Source: an uncultured Lachnospiraceae bacterium (GTDB taxonomy: Bacteria > Bacillota > Clostridia > Lachnospirales > Lachnospiraceae). From it: a stretch of DNA of 20,843 nt. Each line of letters begins with the position of its first letter. The stretch's first letter is position 1. Below, piece by piece: positions 13,657-20,843 of this stretch. The stretch covers positions 1-20,843 of the forward strand of contig CAMWOK010000016.1 of the NCBI GenBank assembly GCA_947175845.1. Reading direction: 5' to 3'. A program made the position numbers and the translations under genes. Under the pieces are notes generated by a model. The model was not told the origin of the DNA. It searched no databases and saw only the letters and a list, made by a program, of their open reading frames with translations.

Positions 13657-16311
13657 ATGAGCAGGGAGTTGGCAAAGACTTACGATCCACATGGGCTGGA
13701 GGACAGGATTTATCAGAAGTGGCTGGACAAAAAGTATTTTCATGCAGAGGTTGACCGGGACCGACAGCCGTTTACGATCGTGATTCCGCCCCCGAATATT
13801 ACGGGGCAGCTTCACATGGGACATGCGCTGGACAACACGATGCAGGATATTCTGATCCGCTTTAAGCGGATGCAGGGGTACAATGCACTCTGGCAGCCGG
13901 GAACGGACCACGCCAGCATTGCGACGGAGGTTAAGATCATCGAGAAGCTCAAGGAGGAGGGCATTGACAAGCATGACCTTGGACGCGAGAAGTTTCTCGA
14001 GCGCGCGTGGGACTGGAAAAGGGAGTACGGCGGACGCATCATCAGCCAGCTGAAAAAACTGGGGTCGTCGTGCGACTGGGACAGGGAGCGCTTCACGATG
14101 GACGAGGGCTGCAACAGGGCAGTCACGGAAGTGTTCTGCAAGATGCATGAGAAGGGCTACATCTATAAAGGAGCCAGGATGATCAACTGGTGTCCGGTGT
14201 GCAATACGTCCATATCCGACGCGGAGGTGGAGTACGAGGAGCAGGCGGGCCATCTGTGGCATATCAAGTATCCGGTCCTGAATGATGACGGTTCCGAGTC
14301 CGGGGAGTACCTGACCTTTGCGACCACCAGGCCGGAGACGATGCTCGGCGATACTGCAGTTGCGATTCACCCGGACGATGCGCGCTATGCGCACCTGCGG
14401 GGAAAGAAGCTGATGCTTCCGCTGATGAACCGCGCGATTCCGGTAGTCGAGGACACCTATGTCGACATGGAATTCGGCACTGGTGTTGTCAAGATCACGC
14501 CCGCGCATGACCCGAACGATTTCGAGGTCGGCAAACGGCACAGTCTGCCGCTTGTCAACATTATGAACGACGATGCCACCATCAACGAAAACGGCGGCAG
14601 ATATGCAGGGATGGAGCGCTATGCGGCGAGAAAGGCCATCGTGGAGGAGCTTGACCGCATGGGCCTTCTCGTGAAGGTGGAGGATTACAGCCACAATGTG
14701 GGCACGCATGACCGCTGCAAGACGACGATCGAGCCGCTTGTCAAGCAGCAGTGGTTCGTGCGGATGGACGAGCTGATAAAGCCTGCTGTCGAGGCTGTGA
14801 AACAGGGTGAGATTCAGCTGATCCCCGAGCGGATGGACAAGATATATTACAACTGGACGGACAATATCAAGGACTGGTGCATTTCCAGACAGCTCTGGTG
14901 GGGGCACCGGATACCGGCGTACTACTGTGCGGAGTGCGGCGAGATCACGGTCGCAAAGAGTATGCCAAAGGCATGTCCCAAGTGCGGATGCGGGCATCTC
15001 ACGCAGGACCCCGACACGCTTGACACGTGGTTTTCTTCGGCGCTGTGGCCGTTCTCAACGCTTGGATGGCCGGACAGAACCGAAGATCTGGACTATTTTT
15101 ATCCTACAAATGTGCTTGTGACAGGGTATGACATTATCTTTTTCTGGGTCATCCGCATGATCTTCTCCGGGTATGAGCACATGAAAGAGAAGCCCTTCAA
15201 GACGGTGCTCTTCCATGGGCTGGTGCGCGATGCGCAGGGCAGGAAGATGTCAAAATCACTTGGGAATGGCATCGATCCGCTCGATGTGATTGAGCAGTAC
15301 GGCGCGGACGCGCTCAGGATGACGCTGATCACGGGAAATGCGCCCGGAAACGATATGCGCTTCTACTATGAGCGGGTGGAGGCAAACAGGAACTTTGCAA
15401 ACAAGATCTGGAATGCGTCGCGCTTTATCATGATGAATATGGACGGCAAGACGGTCACAGATGCGTCTGAGAGCCTGGAGCCATCGGACCGCTGGATCCT
15501 CTCGAAACTGAACAGCCTCGTGCGGGAAGTCACAGAGAACATGGAGCATTTTGAGCTTGGAATCGCGGTGCAGAAGATCTATGATTTTATCTGGGACGAG
15601 TTCTGTGACTGGTATATCGAGATGGTGAAGCCAAGACTTTACAATTCGGACAACGCAGCCTCACAGAATGCGGCGCTGTGGACGTTAAAGACGGTGCTGA
15701 TCGATGCGTTAAAGCTTCTGCATCCGTACATGCCGTTTATCACGGAGGAGATCTTCTGCACGCTTCAGGCGGAGGAGGAATCCATCATGATCGCAAAGTG
15801 GCCGGAGTACACAGAGGCGCGCTGTTTTGCACAGGATGAGAAGGATATCGAGATCATCAAGGAGGCGGTGCGCGGCGTCAGAAACGCAAGGACCGAGATG
15901 AATGTGCCGCCGTCGAAAAAGGCGCATGTATTTGTGGTGTCCGCTAGGGAGGATATCCGAAAGACCTTCACGGAAGGGAAGCTTTTCTTCGCGTCCCTTG
16001 CAAGTGCGTCCGAGGTCACGATACAAGAGGACAGGAGCGGCATCGCGGAGGATGCGGTTTCGGTTGTGATTGCCAGCGCAAATATCTATATTCCTTTTGC
16101 GGAGCTGGTTGACATCGCTCAGGAGATTGAGCGCCTGGAAAAGGAGTCAAAGCGTCTCGACGGTGAGCTTGCCCGGGTCAACGGTATGCTGAACAATGAA
16201 AAGTTTCTGTCGAAAGCGCCGGAGGCCAAGATTGCCGAGGAGAAGGGAAAATTAGCAAAATATGTACAAATGAAGGAACAAGTTGTAGAACGGCTTGCGC
16301 AATTAAGGTAA
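13657..16311 (+). CDS. valS: Valyl-tRNA synthetase
   Basis: An 884-residue class Ia aminoacyl-tRNA synthetase that charges tRNA-Val. It has the HIGH-type motif HMGH (53-56) after PPPNITGQL, the editing domain with TFATTRPETMLGDTAVAIHP, the KMSKS loop (530-534) and WFSSALWPFSTLGWP. It also has the anticodon-binding domain and a C-terminal coiled-coil arm (EIERLEKESKRLDGELARVN) typical of ValRS. A Cys cluster at 424, 427, 440 and 443 (CAEC ... CPKC) forms a probable zinc ribbon, common in clostridial ValRS. The ATG at 13657 has GGAGGGG just upstream; the longer frame starting at 13546 would run through the T-box hairpins and is rejected. Expression is controlled by the leader terminator at 13564-13601. 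Confidence 0.97.
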   Translation: MSRELAKTYDPHGLEDRIYQKWLDKKYFHAEVDRDRQPFTIVIPPPNITGQLHMGHALDNTMQDILIRFKRMQGYNALWQPGTDHASIATEVKIIEKLKEEGIDKHDLGREKFLERAWDWKREYGGRIISQLKKLGSSCDWDRERFTMDEGCNRAVTEVFCKMHEKGYIYKGARMINWCPVCNTSISDAEVEYEEQAGHLWHIKYPVLNDDGSESGEYLTFATTRPETMLGDTAVAIHPDDARYAHLRGKKLMLPLMNRAIPVVEDTYVDMEFGTGVVKITPAHDPNDFEVGKRHSLPLVNIMNDDATINENGGRYAGMERYAARKAIVEELDRMGLLVKVEDYSHNVGTHDRCKTTIEPLVKQQWFVRMDELIKPAVEAVKQGEIQLIPERMDKIYYNWTDNIKDWCISRQLWWGHRIPAYYCAECGEITVAKSMPKACPKCGCGHLTQDPDTLDTWFSSALWPFSTLGWPDRTEDLDYFYPTNVLVTGYDIIFFWVIRMIFSGYEHMKEKPFKTVLFHGLVRDAQGRKMSKSLGNGIDPLDVIEQYGADALRMTLITGNAPGNDMRFYYERVEANRNFANKIWNASRFIMMNMDGKTVTDASESLEPSDRWILSKLNSLVREVTENMEHFELGIAVQKIYDFIWDEFCDWYIEMVKPRLYNSDNAASQNAALWTLKTVLIDALKLLHPYMPFITEEIFCTLQAEEESIMIAKWPEYTEARCFAQDEKDIEIIKEAVRGVRNARTEMNVPPSKKAHVFVVSAREDIRKTFTEGKLFFASLASASEVTIQEDRSGIAEDAVSVVIASANIYIPFAELVDIAQEIERLEKESKRLDGELARVNGMLNNEKFLSKAPEAKIAEEKGKLAKYVQMKEQVVERLAQLR

Positions 16312-16324
16312 ATAGTGTTACAAT
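16295..16324 (+). promoter_or_regulatory. Candidate fapA promoter at the valS 3' end
   Basis: TGTTACAAT (16316-16324) is an extended -10 with TACAAT; TTGCGC (16295-16300) lies 18 bp upstream as a modest -35. The -35 is within the last codons of valS. Confidence 0.5.
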
Positions 16325-16366
16325 ATAGACATAAAGGGGCAGGGGTTCCTTCTCGGAGGTGAACAA

Positions 16367-17752
16367 ATGGTTAATGTCAAGTCTTATGTCAGAATAGCAG
16401 AAGATAAAAAAGAAGCGTGGCTTTATCTGTGCGCGCCGGAAGCGGGCACGGGGTATGAAAAATCGGAAATCATGCGATACCTTCAGCTGAATGGGGTGGT
16501 GGCAGGTATCAATGAGTCACATGTTGCGGCGATGTGTAAGAAGCAGATCTATGAGCGCGAGGTGAAGATCGCGACGAGCGAGCTCGGGGAGCCTGGCTGT
16601 GCAGGGCGGTTTGAGTTTTTCTTCAGCACAGAGAAGCCTAGGCCCGAGATTCGAAGCGACGGCACAGTGGATTACAGAAGTATGTCTCTGGTTCAGAATG
16701 TGGAGGAGGGACAGCTGCTTGCCATATATCATCCCGCTGTGCAGGGAACATCAGGAAGGGACGTCACAGGGGCGGTGGAAAAGGCAAATACCTATAAGGA
16801 GCTCCGGCCGCTCACAGGGAAAGGCATCAGCAACGAAGAGGACCCCAACAAGTATTACGCATCCAAGTCCGGAAAGATTGAATATGACGGGAACAGCAAG
16901 CTCTCGGTGGTGGAGGTATACGAGATACAGGGCGGCTGTGATTACGCCAACAATGCGCTGGTGGATTTCAACGGGGACGTCATCATACATGGCAACGTGG
17001 AAGCCGGCGTGACCGTGCGCGCAGGCAAGAGCCTCACAGTCGAGGGCGTTGTCGAGTCCGCGAATATTTCGGCGGGCGGTACAGTGTGTCTCAAGCGCGG
17101 TATGCAGGGCGCCGGAAAAGGTGCGATTGTCGCGGGCGGCGATGTGTTTACGGAGTTTATTGAGTACGCGAATGTCAGTGCGGGCGGAAGTGTGCAGTCC
17201 AATGTCATTCTCAACTCCAAGGTGACTGCGGGCGATCAGATCACACTCACGGGCAAAAAGGGGCTGATTGCGGGCGGTTATGTTCATGCGATGATGGGCG
17301 TGAAGTGCCAGAATGCAGGCAATCAGTCGGAGATCAAGACGGGTATCCATGTGGGGGTGATGCCCGAGATCATGGAACAGCGCGTCGCGATGAACGAGGA
17401 GTACAAAGTGCTCAACCAGGAGCTCGATGAAGTGGCGGCAGGCATGGCAAAAATCCTGCGCGTCAGACAGCAGACAGGTGAGCTCAGCGAACAGCTTCAG
17501 GCGCATCTCAACGACTTGAAGAAAAAGAAGAGTGATATCTACATTAAGTGCATCAAGGCAAAGAAGCAGGTTGATGACCTGGAAAAAATAATCCTGAAGT
17601 CGAGAGAGGCCAAGATTCGGATTAGCGGAAATGTCCACAAGGGCACGGTCATCAGCATCGACGACAATCGAATGGTGATCAACCGGGACACAAGCTTTAT
17701 GGAGTATTCGGCACAAAACGGAGTGATTGTCGGAACAGTGGTGGTGTTATAA
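16367..17752 (+). CDS. fapA: FapA family protein (DUF342), polymer-forming beta-helix
   Basis: A 461-residue cytosolic protein of the FapA/DUF342 family. An N-terminal domain of about 85 residues leads into GTVDYRSMSLVQNVEEGQLL (99-118) and RPLTGKGI, hallmarks of the family. Next is a right-handed parallel beta-helix made of short Gly/Val repeats (about 200-330: VDFNGDVIIHGNVEAGVTVR ... GKKGLIAGGYVHA). A coiled coil (about 335-415) and a C-terminal return to strands (RISGNVHKGTVISIDD) complete it. FapA is named for a link to flagellar assembly in Vibrio. In Firmicutes its role is poorly defined, and no flagellar gene is seen here, so the name reflects family only. Ribosome site GGAGGTG lies at 16355-16361. 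It starts 55 bases after valS and is followed by a terminator. Confidence 0.88.
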   Translation: MVNVKSYVRIAEDKKEAWLYLCAPEAGTGYEKSEIMRYLQLNGVVAGINESHVAAMCKKQIYEREVKIATSELGEPGCAGRFEFFFSTEKPRPEIRSDGTVDYRSMSLVQNVEEGQLLAIYHPAVQGTSGRDVTGAVEKANTYKELRPLTGKGISNEEDPNKYYASKSGKIEYDGNSKLSVVEVYEIQGGCDYANNALVDFNGDVIIHGNVEAGVTVRAGKSLTVEGVVESANISAGGTVCLKRGMQGAGKGAIVAGGDVFTEFIEYANVSAGGSVQSNVILNSKVTAGDQITLTGKKGLIAGGYVHAMMGVKCQNAGNQSEIKTGIHVGVMPEIMEQRVAMNEEYKVLNQELDEVAAGMAKILRVRQQTGELSEQLQAHLNDLKKKKSDIYIKCIKAKKQVDDLEKIILKSREAKIRISGNVHKGTVISIDDNRMVINRDTSFMEYSAQNGVIVGTVVVL

Positions 17753-17764
17753 AATATTGAGTGG

Positions 17765-17795
17765 AAAGGGTTCGCGTTCGACAGCGAACCTTTTT
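17765..17795 (+). terminator. Terminator or attenuator between fapA and folC
   Basis: A stem pairs 17765-17775 with 17784-17794 (core GGTTCGC / GCGAACC, one wobble, 8-nt loop), with TTTTT at 17791-17795. It ends only 30 bases before the folC start, leaving no room for a new promoter. Confidence 0.75.
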
Positions 17796-17825
17796 ACGCG
17801 CACGATGATGCCGAGGGGAAAGGTT

Positions 17826-19199
17826 ATGAGAGAATTGACTGCGCACAGCTATGCTGAGGCGGAACGTTTTCTGGATGAGGTGCCCAGATTTACAAAGAAA
17901 AATCCGTTGGAGGACACAGCGGGCTTCTATGATTATATACAGCAGTATGAAAACGGCAGATACCGGGAGGAGACGCTTGGAAAAATAATACACGTGGCGG
18001 GGACCAACGGAAAGGGGTCGGTCTGCGCATTTTTGCAGAAGATCTGTATGGAGAGCGGCCTGCGCACTGGAATGTTCACCTCGCCGCATCTTGTGACGAC
18101 CAGAGAGCGGTTTTGTGTGGATGGCTGTGTGATCAGCGAGGAGGAATTTACTGCGGCCTTCAACTGGCTGTCAGCCAGGATTGCGGAGTATTGCTGTGTC
18201 CGGCAGGAATACAGTCCGACATATTTTGAGCGCCTGTTTTTTATGGGAATCTATGTGTTTGCGCGGGCGGGAGTCGAAGTTACAATCCTGGAAACAGGGC
18301 TTGGAGGGCGTCTGGACACGACAAATGTCATCAGGAATCCATGGATGACCGTGATCACGGAGATTGGACTGGATCACATGGCGTATCTGGGGGATACGCT
18401 AGAAAAGATAGCGTTTGAGAAGGCGGGAATTCTCAAAGCGGGGGTGCCTGTCGTATTTTCGGACAGAAAAAGCGCGGTTTCAGCGGTAATTCGCAGAAGG
18501 GCGAAGGAACTTGGCTGCGAATGTCATGCGGTGTCGGAAAATGACTATAAAATCAATGAAATTCAGAAAAAATTCATTGATTTTTCTGTTGTCAGTCGTT
18601 ATTATGGTTATGGTAGACTGATCGTGGAGACAACAGGGGTCTACCAGGTGGAAAATGCGGCAGTTGCCATTCGGGCGATAGAGGAGGCTGCCGCTGGAAC
18701 GATAGAGACGGTCACGGAAGAAACCATCCAAAAAGGAATCAGAAAGATGCGCTGGGCGTGCCGCATGGAGGAGATACGGCCAGGGGTTTTTATTGACGGA
18801 GCACACAACGAGGACGGGATTGCGGCGTTTGTGCAGTCCCTGAACATGTCGCCGGATCTTTGCGGGGCAGGCGGCAGGTGTGTGCTGATTTTTTCTGTTG
18901 TCAGGGATAAACAGTACGATAAAATGATAGAGATGCTCTGCGGGCTTGCGATGGTGACCGATTTTGTGGTCACGCATATTCCAGGGGAGCGGGGAGCCGG
19001 TCTTATGGAGCTTGGGGCATTGTTTGAGAGATACGCGGACAGAAGCACACAAGCGGTATATACCTGTGAACGGATAGAGGATGCCCTCGCTTACGGGCTG
19101 TCGGCCAGGGGGGACACAGGCAGGGTATATATTGTCGGATCACTGTATCTGGCAGGGATTGTGGAGGACAGTTTGGAGGATTGTGATGATAGATTTTGA
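17826..19199 (+). CDS. folC: Bifunctional folylpolyglutamate / dihydrofolate synthase
   Basis: A 457-residue Mur-ligase-type ATPase that adds glutamate to dihydropteroate and/or extends the glutamate tail of folates. Seen: the P-loop HVAGTNGKGSV (56-66), FTSPHLVTTRERF (84-96), ETGLGGRLDTTN (156-167), GLDHMAYLGDT (181-191), the carbamylated-lysine region EKAGI (198-202), and IDGAHN (323-328) at the start of the C-terminal domain. The ATG at 17826 follows GAGGGGAAAGG. Upstream in-frame starts back to 17727 run through the terminator hairpin and are rejected. Its end overlaps the next small gene by 14 bases, implying coupled translation. Dihydrofolate synthase activity cannot be separated from polyglutamylation by sequence alone. 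Confidence 0.94.
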   Translation: MRELTAHSYAEAERFLDEVPRFTKKNPLEDTAGFYDYIQQYENGRYREETLGKIIHVAGTNGKGSVCAFLQKICMESGLRTGMFTSPHLVTTRERFCVDGCVISEEEFTAAFNWLSARIAEYCCVRQEYSPTYFERLFFMGIYVFARAGVEVTILETGLGGRLDTTNVIRNPWMTVITEIGLDHMAYLGDTLEKIAFEKAGILKAGVPVVFSDRKSAVSAVIRRRAKELGCECHAVSENDYKINEIQKKFIDFSVVSRYYGYGRLIVETTGVYQVENAAVAIRAIEEAAAGTIETVTEETIQKGIRKMRWACRMEEIRPGVFIDGAHNEDGIAAFVQSLNMSPDLCGAGGRCVLIFSVVRDKQYDKMIEMLCGLAMVTDFVVTHIPGERGAGLMELGALFERYADRSTQAVYTCERIEDALAYGLSARGDTGRVYIVGSLYLAGIVEDSLEDCDDRF

Positions 19200-19326
19200 G
19201 GAAGAATTGAAAAAATTTCATCCGAGTCTTGAGGTCGAGGATGTGGAGGATGCAATATATAATCAGGATGTGACGGACCTTGCAGATGTGCTGGTTAAAT
19301 TGGTGAAGGAATCGAAGGAAGTGTAG
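19186..19326 (+). CDS. 46-residue acidic small protein, overlapping folC
   Basis: MIDFEEELKKFHPSLEVEDV begins a 46-residue, mostly helical acidic protein that ends in LVKLVKESKEV. The start at 19186 is supported by GGAGG (19175-19179), 6 bases upstream and inside folC. It overlaps folC by 14 bases in another frame and ends 7 bases before the TPR gene, so it sits in a tight three-gene unit. It has no signal or membrane segment. I do not recognise a family. The good ribosome site and packing favour a real gene, perhaps a partner of the TPR protein; that is inference. Confidence 0.7.
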   Translation: MIDFEEELKKFHPSLEVEDVEDAIYNQDVTDLADVLVKLVKESKEV

Positions 19327-19333
19327 GGGAGTT

Positions 19334-20725
19334 ATGTATTGCTTTAAATGTGGATGTCTGTTGTCCGAGAAGAATTTCTGTACCGGATGCGGGGCGGACG
19401 TGGGATTGTACAAGAAGATTATGCACGCTGCCAACCGATTTTACAATGATGCGCTGGATAAGGCAAAGGTGCGGGACCTGACAGGTGCGGTGTCGAGCCT
19501 GCGCCAGTGTCTCAAGCTAGACAAAAATCATATAGACGCGCGAAATCTGCTGGGGCTTATATATTTCGAGCGGGGCGAGGTCGTGGCGGCGCTGAGTGAG
19601 TGGGTCATCAGCAAGAACATCCGAAGTGAGAAAAATATTGCGGATGACTACATTGACAGGTTACAGAACAATCAGGGCAGGCTCGAAGCCTACAATCAGA
19701 CGATCAAAAAATATAATATTGCACTTGCCTACTGCGAGCAGGACAGTCTGGATCTGGCGGTGATTCAGCTCAAAAAGGTGGTCTCCATGAATCCGAGATT
19801 TGTGCAGGCAAGGCAGCTTCTGGCACTGTTGTACATACAGAATCAGGAGTGGGAGAGCGCGAAGAAAGAGCTTGAGAAGACGCTGCGCATAGACGCGAAC
19901 AATACGATGACACTCCGGTATCTCAAGGAAGTGGACGAAATGATGCCCACGGAAGAGGAGCATGTGCGGAAAAAGAAAGAGGCGATCGTGTACAGGAGCG
20001 GCAATGACACCGTGATACAGCCAGTCGGAAAAAAGGACAGGTCCGGGCTGCAGACGCTGGTGAACATGCTGATTGGCGTGGCGATCGGTGTGGGGATTGC
20101 ATGGTTTCTGGTGCTGCCAGCGCGGATACAGCAGGCGCAGGATGATGTGAACGAGCGGTACAAGGCAGTCAGTGAGCAGCTTGACGCAAAGACGGTGCAG
20201 GTCAATGAGATGACCGTCCAAATCAATGAACTGATGCAGGAGAAAGATTCCCTGACAAGCAGTCTGAGTGAGGCGCAGGCGGACAAGGTTCAGATACAGG
20301 CAAACACAGATCTGATCGAGGCAGTTTTGATGCACATGAACAAGACAGGGGATGAGATGGCGATCGCGGATACGCTGGAATTGATCGGCGAGGATTATCT
20401 CCAGAATGAAGCGACAGAGAGCTTCCGGACGCTGTATGCGACACTGCGCACCAACGTGAGCAAAGTTGTGGCAAGGAAGAGTTACGACATCGGGTATGAG
20501 GCGTTTCGCGCAGAAGAGTACGACACAGCCATAGAAAATCTTGAGCGGGCGTACGCGTATGACCCGTCAAACGGCGAGGCGCTGTATAATCTGGGCAATT
20601 CTTACAACAAAAAGGGGGATCTTGAAAAGGCGGTTGCGATCTATGAACAGGTTGTCGAGCTGTTCCCCAAAACAGAAAAAGCGCGAAAATCGCAGAACTA
20701 CATAAAGGAAATAAAAGGTGACTGA
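19334..20725 (+). CDS. Zinc-ribbon / TPR membrane protein
   Basis: A 463-residue protein with parts on both sides of one membrane helix. Residues 1-22 form a zinc ribbon (CFKC at 3-6 and CTGC at 16-19). Residues 30-200 hold tetratricopeptide repeats (for example AVSSLRQCLKLDKNHIDARN and AKKELEKTLRIDANNTMTLR). After a basic stretch (RKKK at 212) comes a hydrophobic helix at about 243-262, then a coiled coil (about 265-325). A second TPR block (about 385-445, AIENLERAYAYDPSNGEALY and AVAIYEQVVELFPKTEKARK) ends the protein. By the positive-inside rule the zinc ribbon and first TPRs are cytosolic and the second TPRs are outside. It probably scaffolds protein complexes across the membrane; partners are unknown. 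Its ribosome site GGGGAG (19326-19331) is unusually close to the ATG. It lies 7 bases after the small gene and is followed by a terminator. Confidence 0.88.
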   Translation: MYCFKCGCLLSEKNFCTGCGADVGLYKKIMHAANRFYNDALDKAKVRDLTGAVSSLRQCLKLDKNHIDARNLLGLIYFERGEVVAALSEWVISKNIRSEKNIADDYIDRLQNNQGRLEAYNQTIKKYNIALAYCEQDSLDLAVIQLKKVVSMNPRFVQARQLLALLYIQNQEWESAKKELEKTLRIDANNTMTLRYLKEVDEMMPTEEEHVRKKKEAIVYRSGNDTVIQPVGKKDRSGLQTLVNMLIGVAIGVGIAWFLVLPARIQQAQDDVNERYKAVSEQLDAKTVQVNEMTVQINELMQEKDSLTSSLSEAQADKVQIQANTDLIEAVLMHMNKTGDEMAIADTLELIGEDYLQNEATESFRTLYATLRTNVSKVVARKSYDIGYEAFRAEEYDTAIENLERAYAYDPSNGEALYNLGNSYNKKGDLEKAVAIYEQVVELFPKTEKARKSQNYIKEIKGD

Positions 20726-20730
20726 TACAA

Positions 20731-20763
20731 AAGAGGACATGCCGCGGCGGCACGTCCTTTTTT
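20731..20763 (+). terminator. Terminator after the TPR gene
   Basis: A GC-rich stem pairs 20734-20744 with 20748-20758, with one A-C mismatch and loop CGG, and is followed by TTTTTT (20758-20763). It lies just after the stop codon. The last 80 bases of the window show no recognisable feature. Confidence 0.88.
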
Positions 20764-20843
20764 GCTGTCAGCCCGGTTGTCGATTCAGGAAAAGCAATTT
20801 GGTGAAATGTCAAGGGGAAAATAAAAAAGATTTTCTGGAAAAA

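Noticed and set aside
17727..17825. Longer folC from the start at 17727
   Set aside because: It would overlap the end of fapA and run through the terminator hairpin; the ATG at 17826 has the ribosome site.

Overview
The window looks like chromosomal DNA of a Gram-positive clostridial bacterium, most likely a gut Lachnospiraceae-type species. This rests on strong AGGAGG-type ribosome sites, TTG and GTG starts, a T-box element before valS, a clostridial-type HelD, U-tailed intrinsic terminators and an L-fucose catabolic operon. The species cannot be named from the sequence alone. Most of the window is moderately GC-rich, but about 650-1130 is very AT-rich and holds only gene debris and terminators.

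Layout. (1) 1-1500: the 3' end of a LysM-domain protein, two terminators, a broken helix-turn-helix gene and a small intact XRE-type regulator. (2) 1566-5810: the fuc operon, fucA-fucK-fucI (aldolase, RhaB-like kinase, isomerase). It has a clear promoter whose -35 box lies inside a perfect palindrome, and it ends in a very long terminator hairpin. No transporter, mutarotase or lactaldehyde reductase is present. (3) 5945-7137: a lipoprotein gene with its own promoter. It is bracketed by two terminators that share the same stem sequence. (4) 7203-9607: a HelD-type RNA polymerase-associated helicase behind a roughly 330-nt leader rich in inverted repeats. (5) 9776-12184: aroA, a histidine-phosphatase gene and a 99-codon unknown gene. 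The last converges on (6) 12183-13331 (minus strand), a membrane-anchored SH3b protein with a long acidic cytoplasmic tail; the two share a 23-bp bidirectional terminator that contains both stop codons. (7) 13457-20763: valS behind a T-box antiterminator/terminator module that appears to lack Stem I; fapA (DUF342); folC; a 46-codon gene overlapping folC; and a zinc-ribbon/TPR membrane protein.

The fuc genes form one pathway: L-fucose to L-fuculose (FucI), to L-fuculose-1-phosphate (kinase), to dihydroxyacetone phosphate plus L-lactaldehyde (FucA). The remaining genes are mostly housekeeping (aroA, valS, folC, helD), interleaved with envelope proteins of unknown role. The most unusual items are regulatory: the Stem-I-less T-box before valS, the structured helD leader with mutually exclusive pairings, and the palindrome over the fuc promoter.
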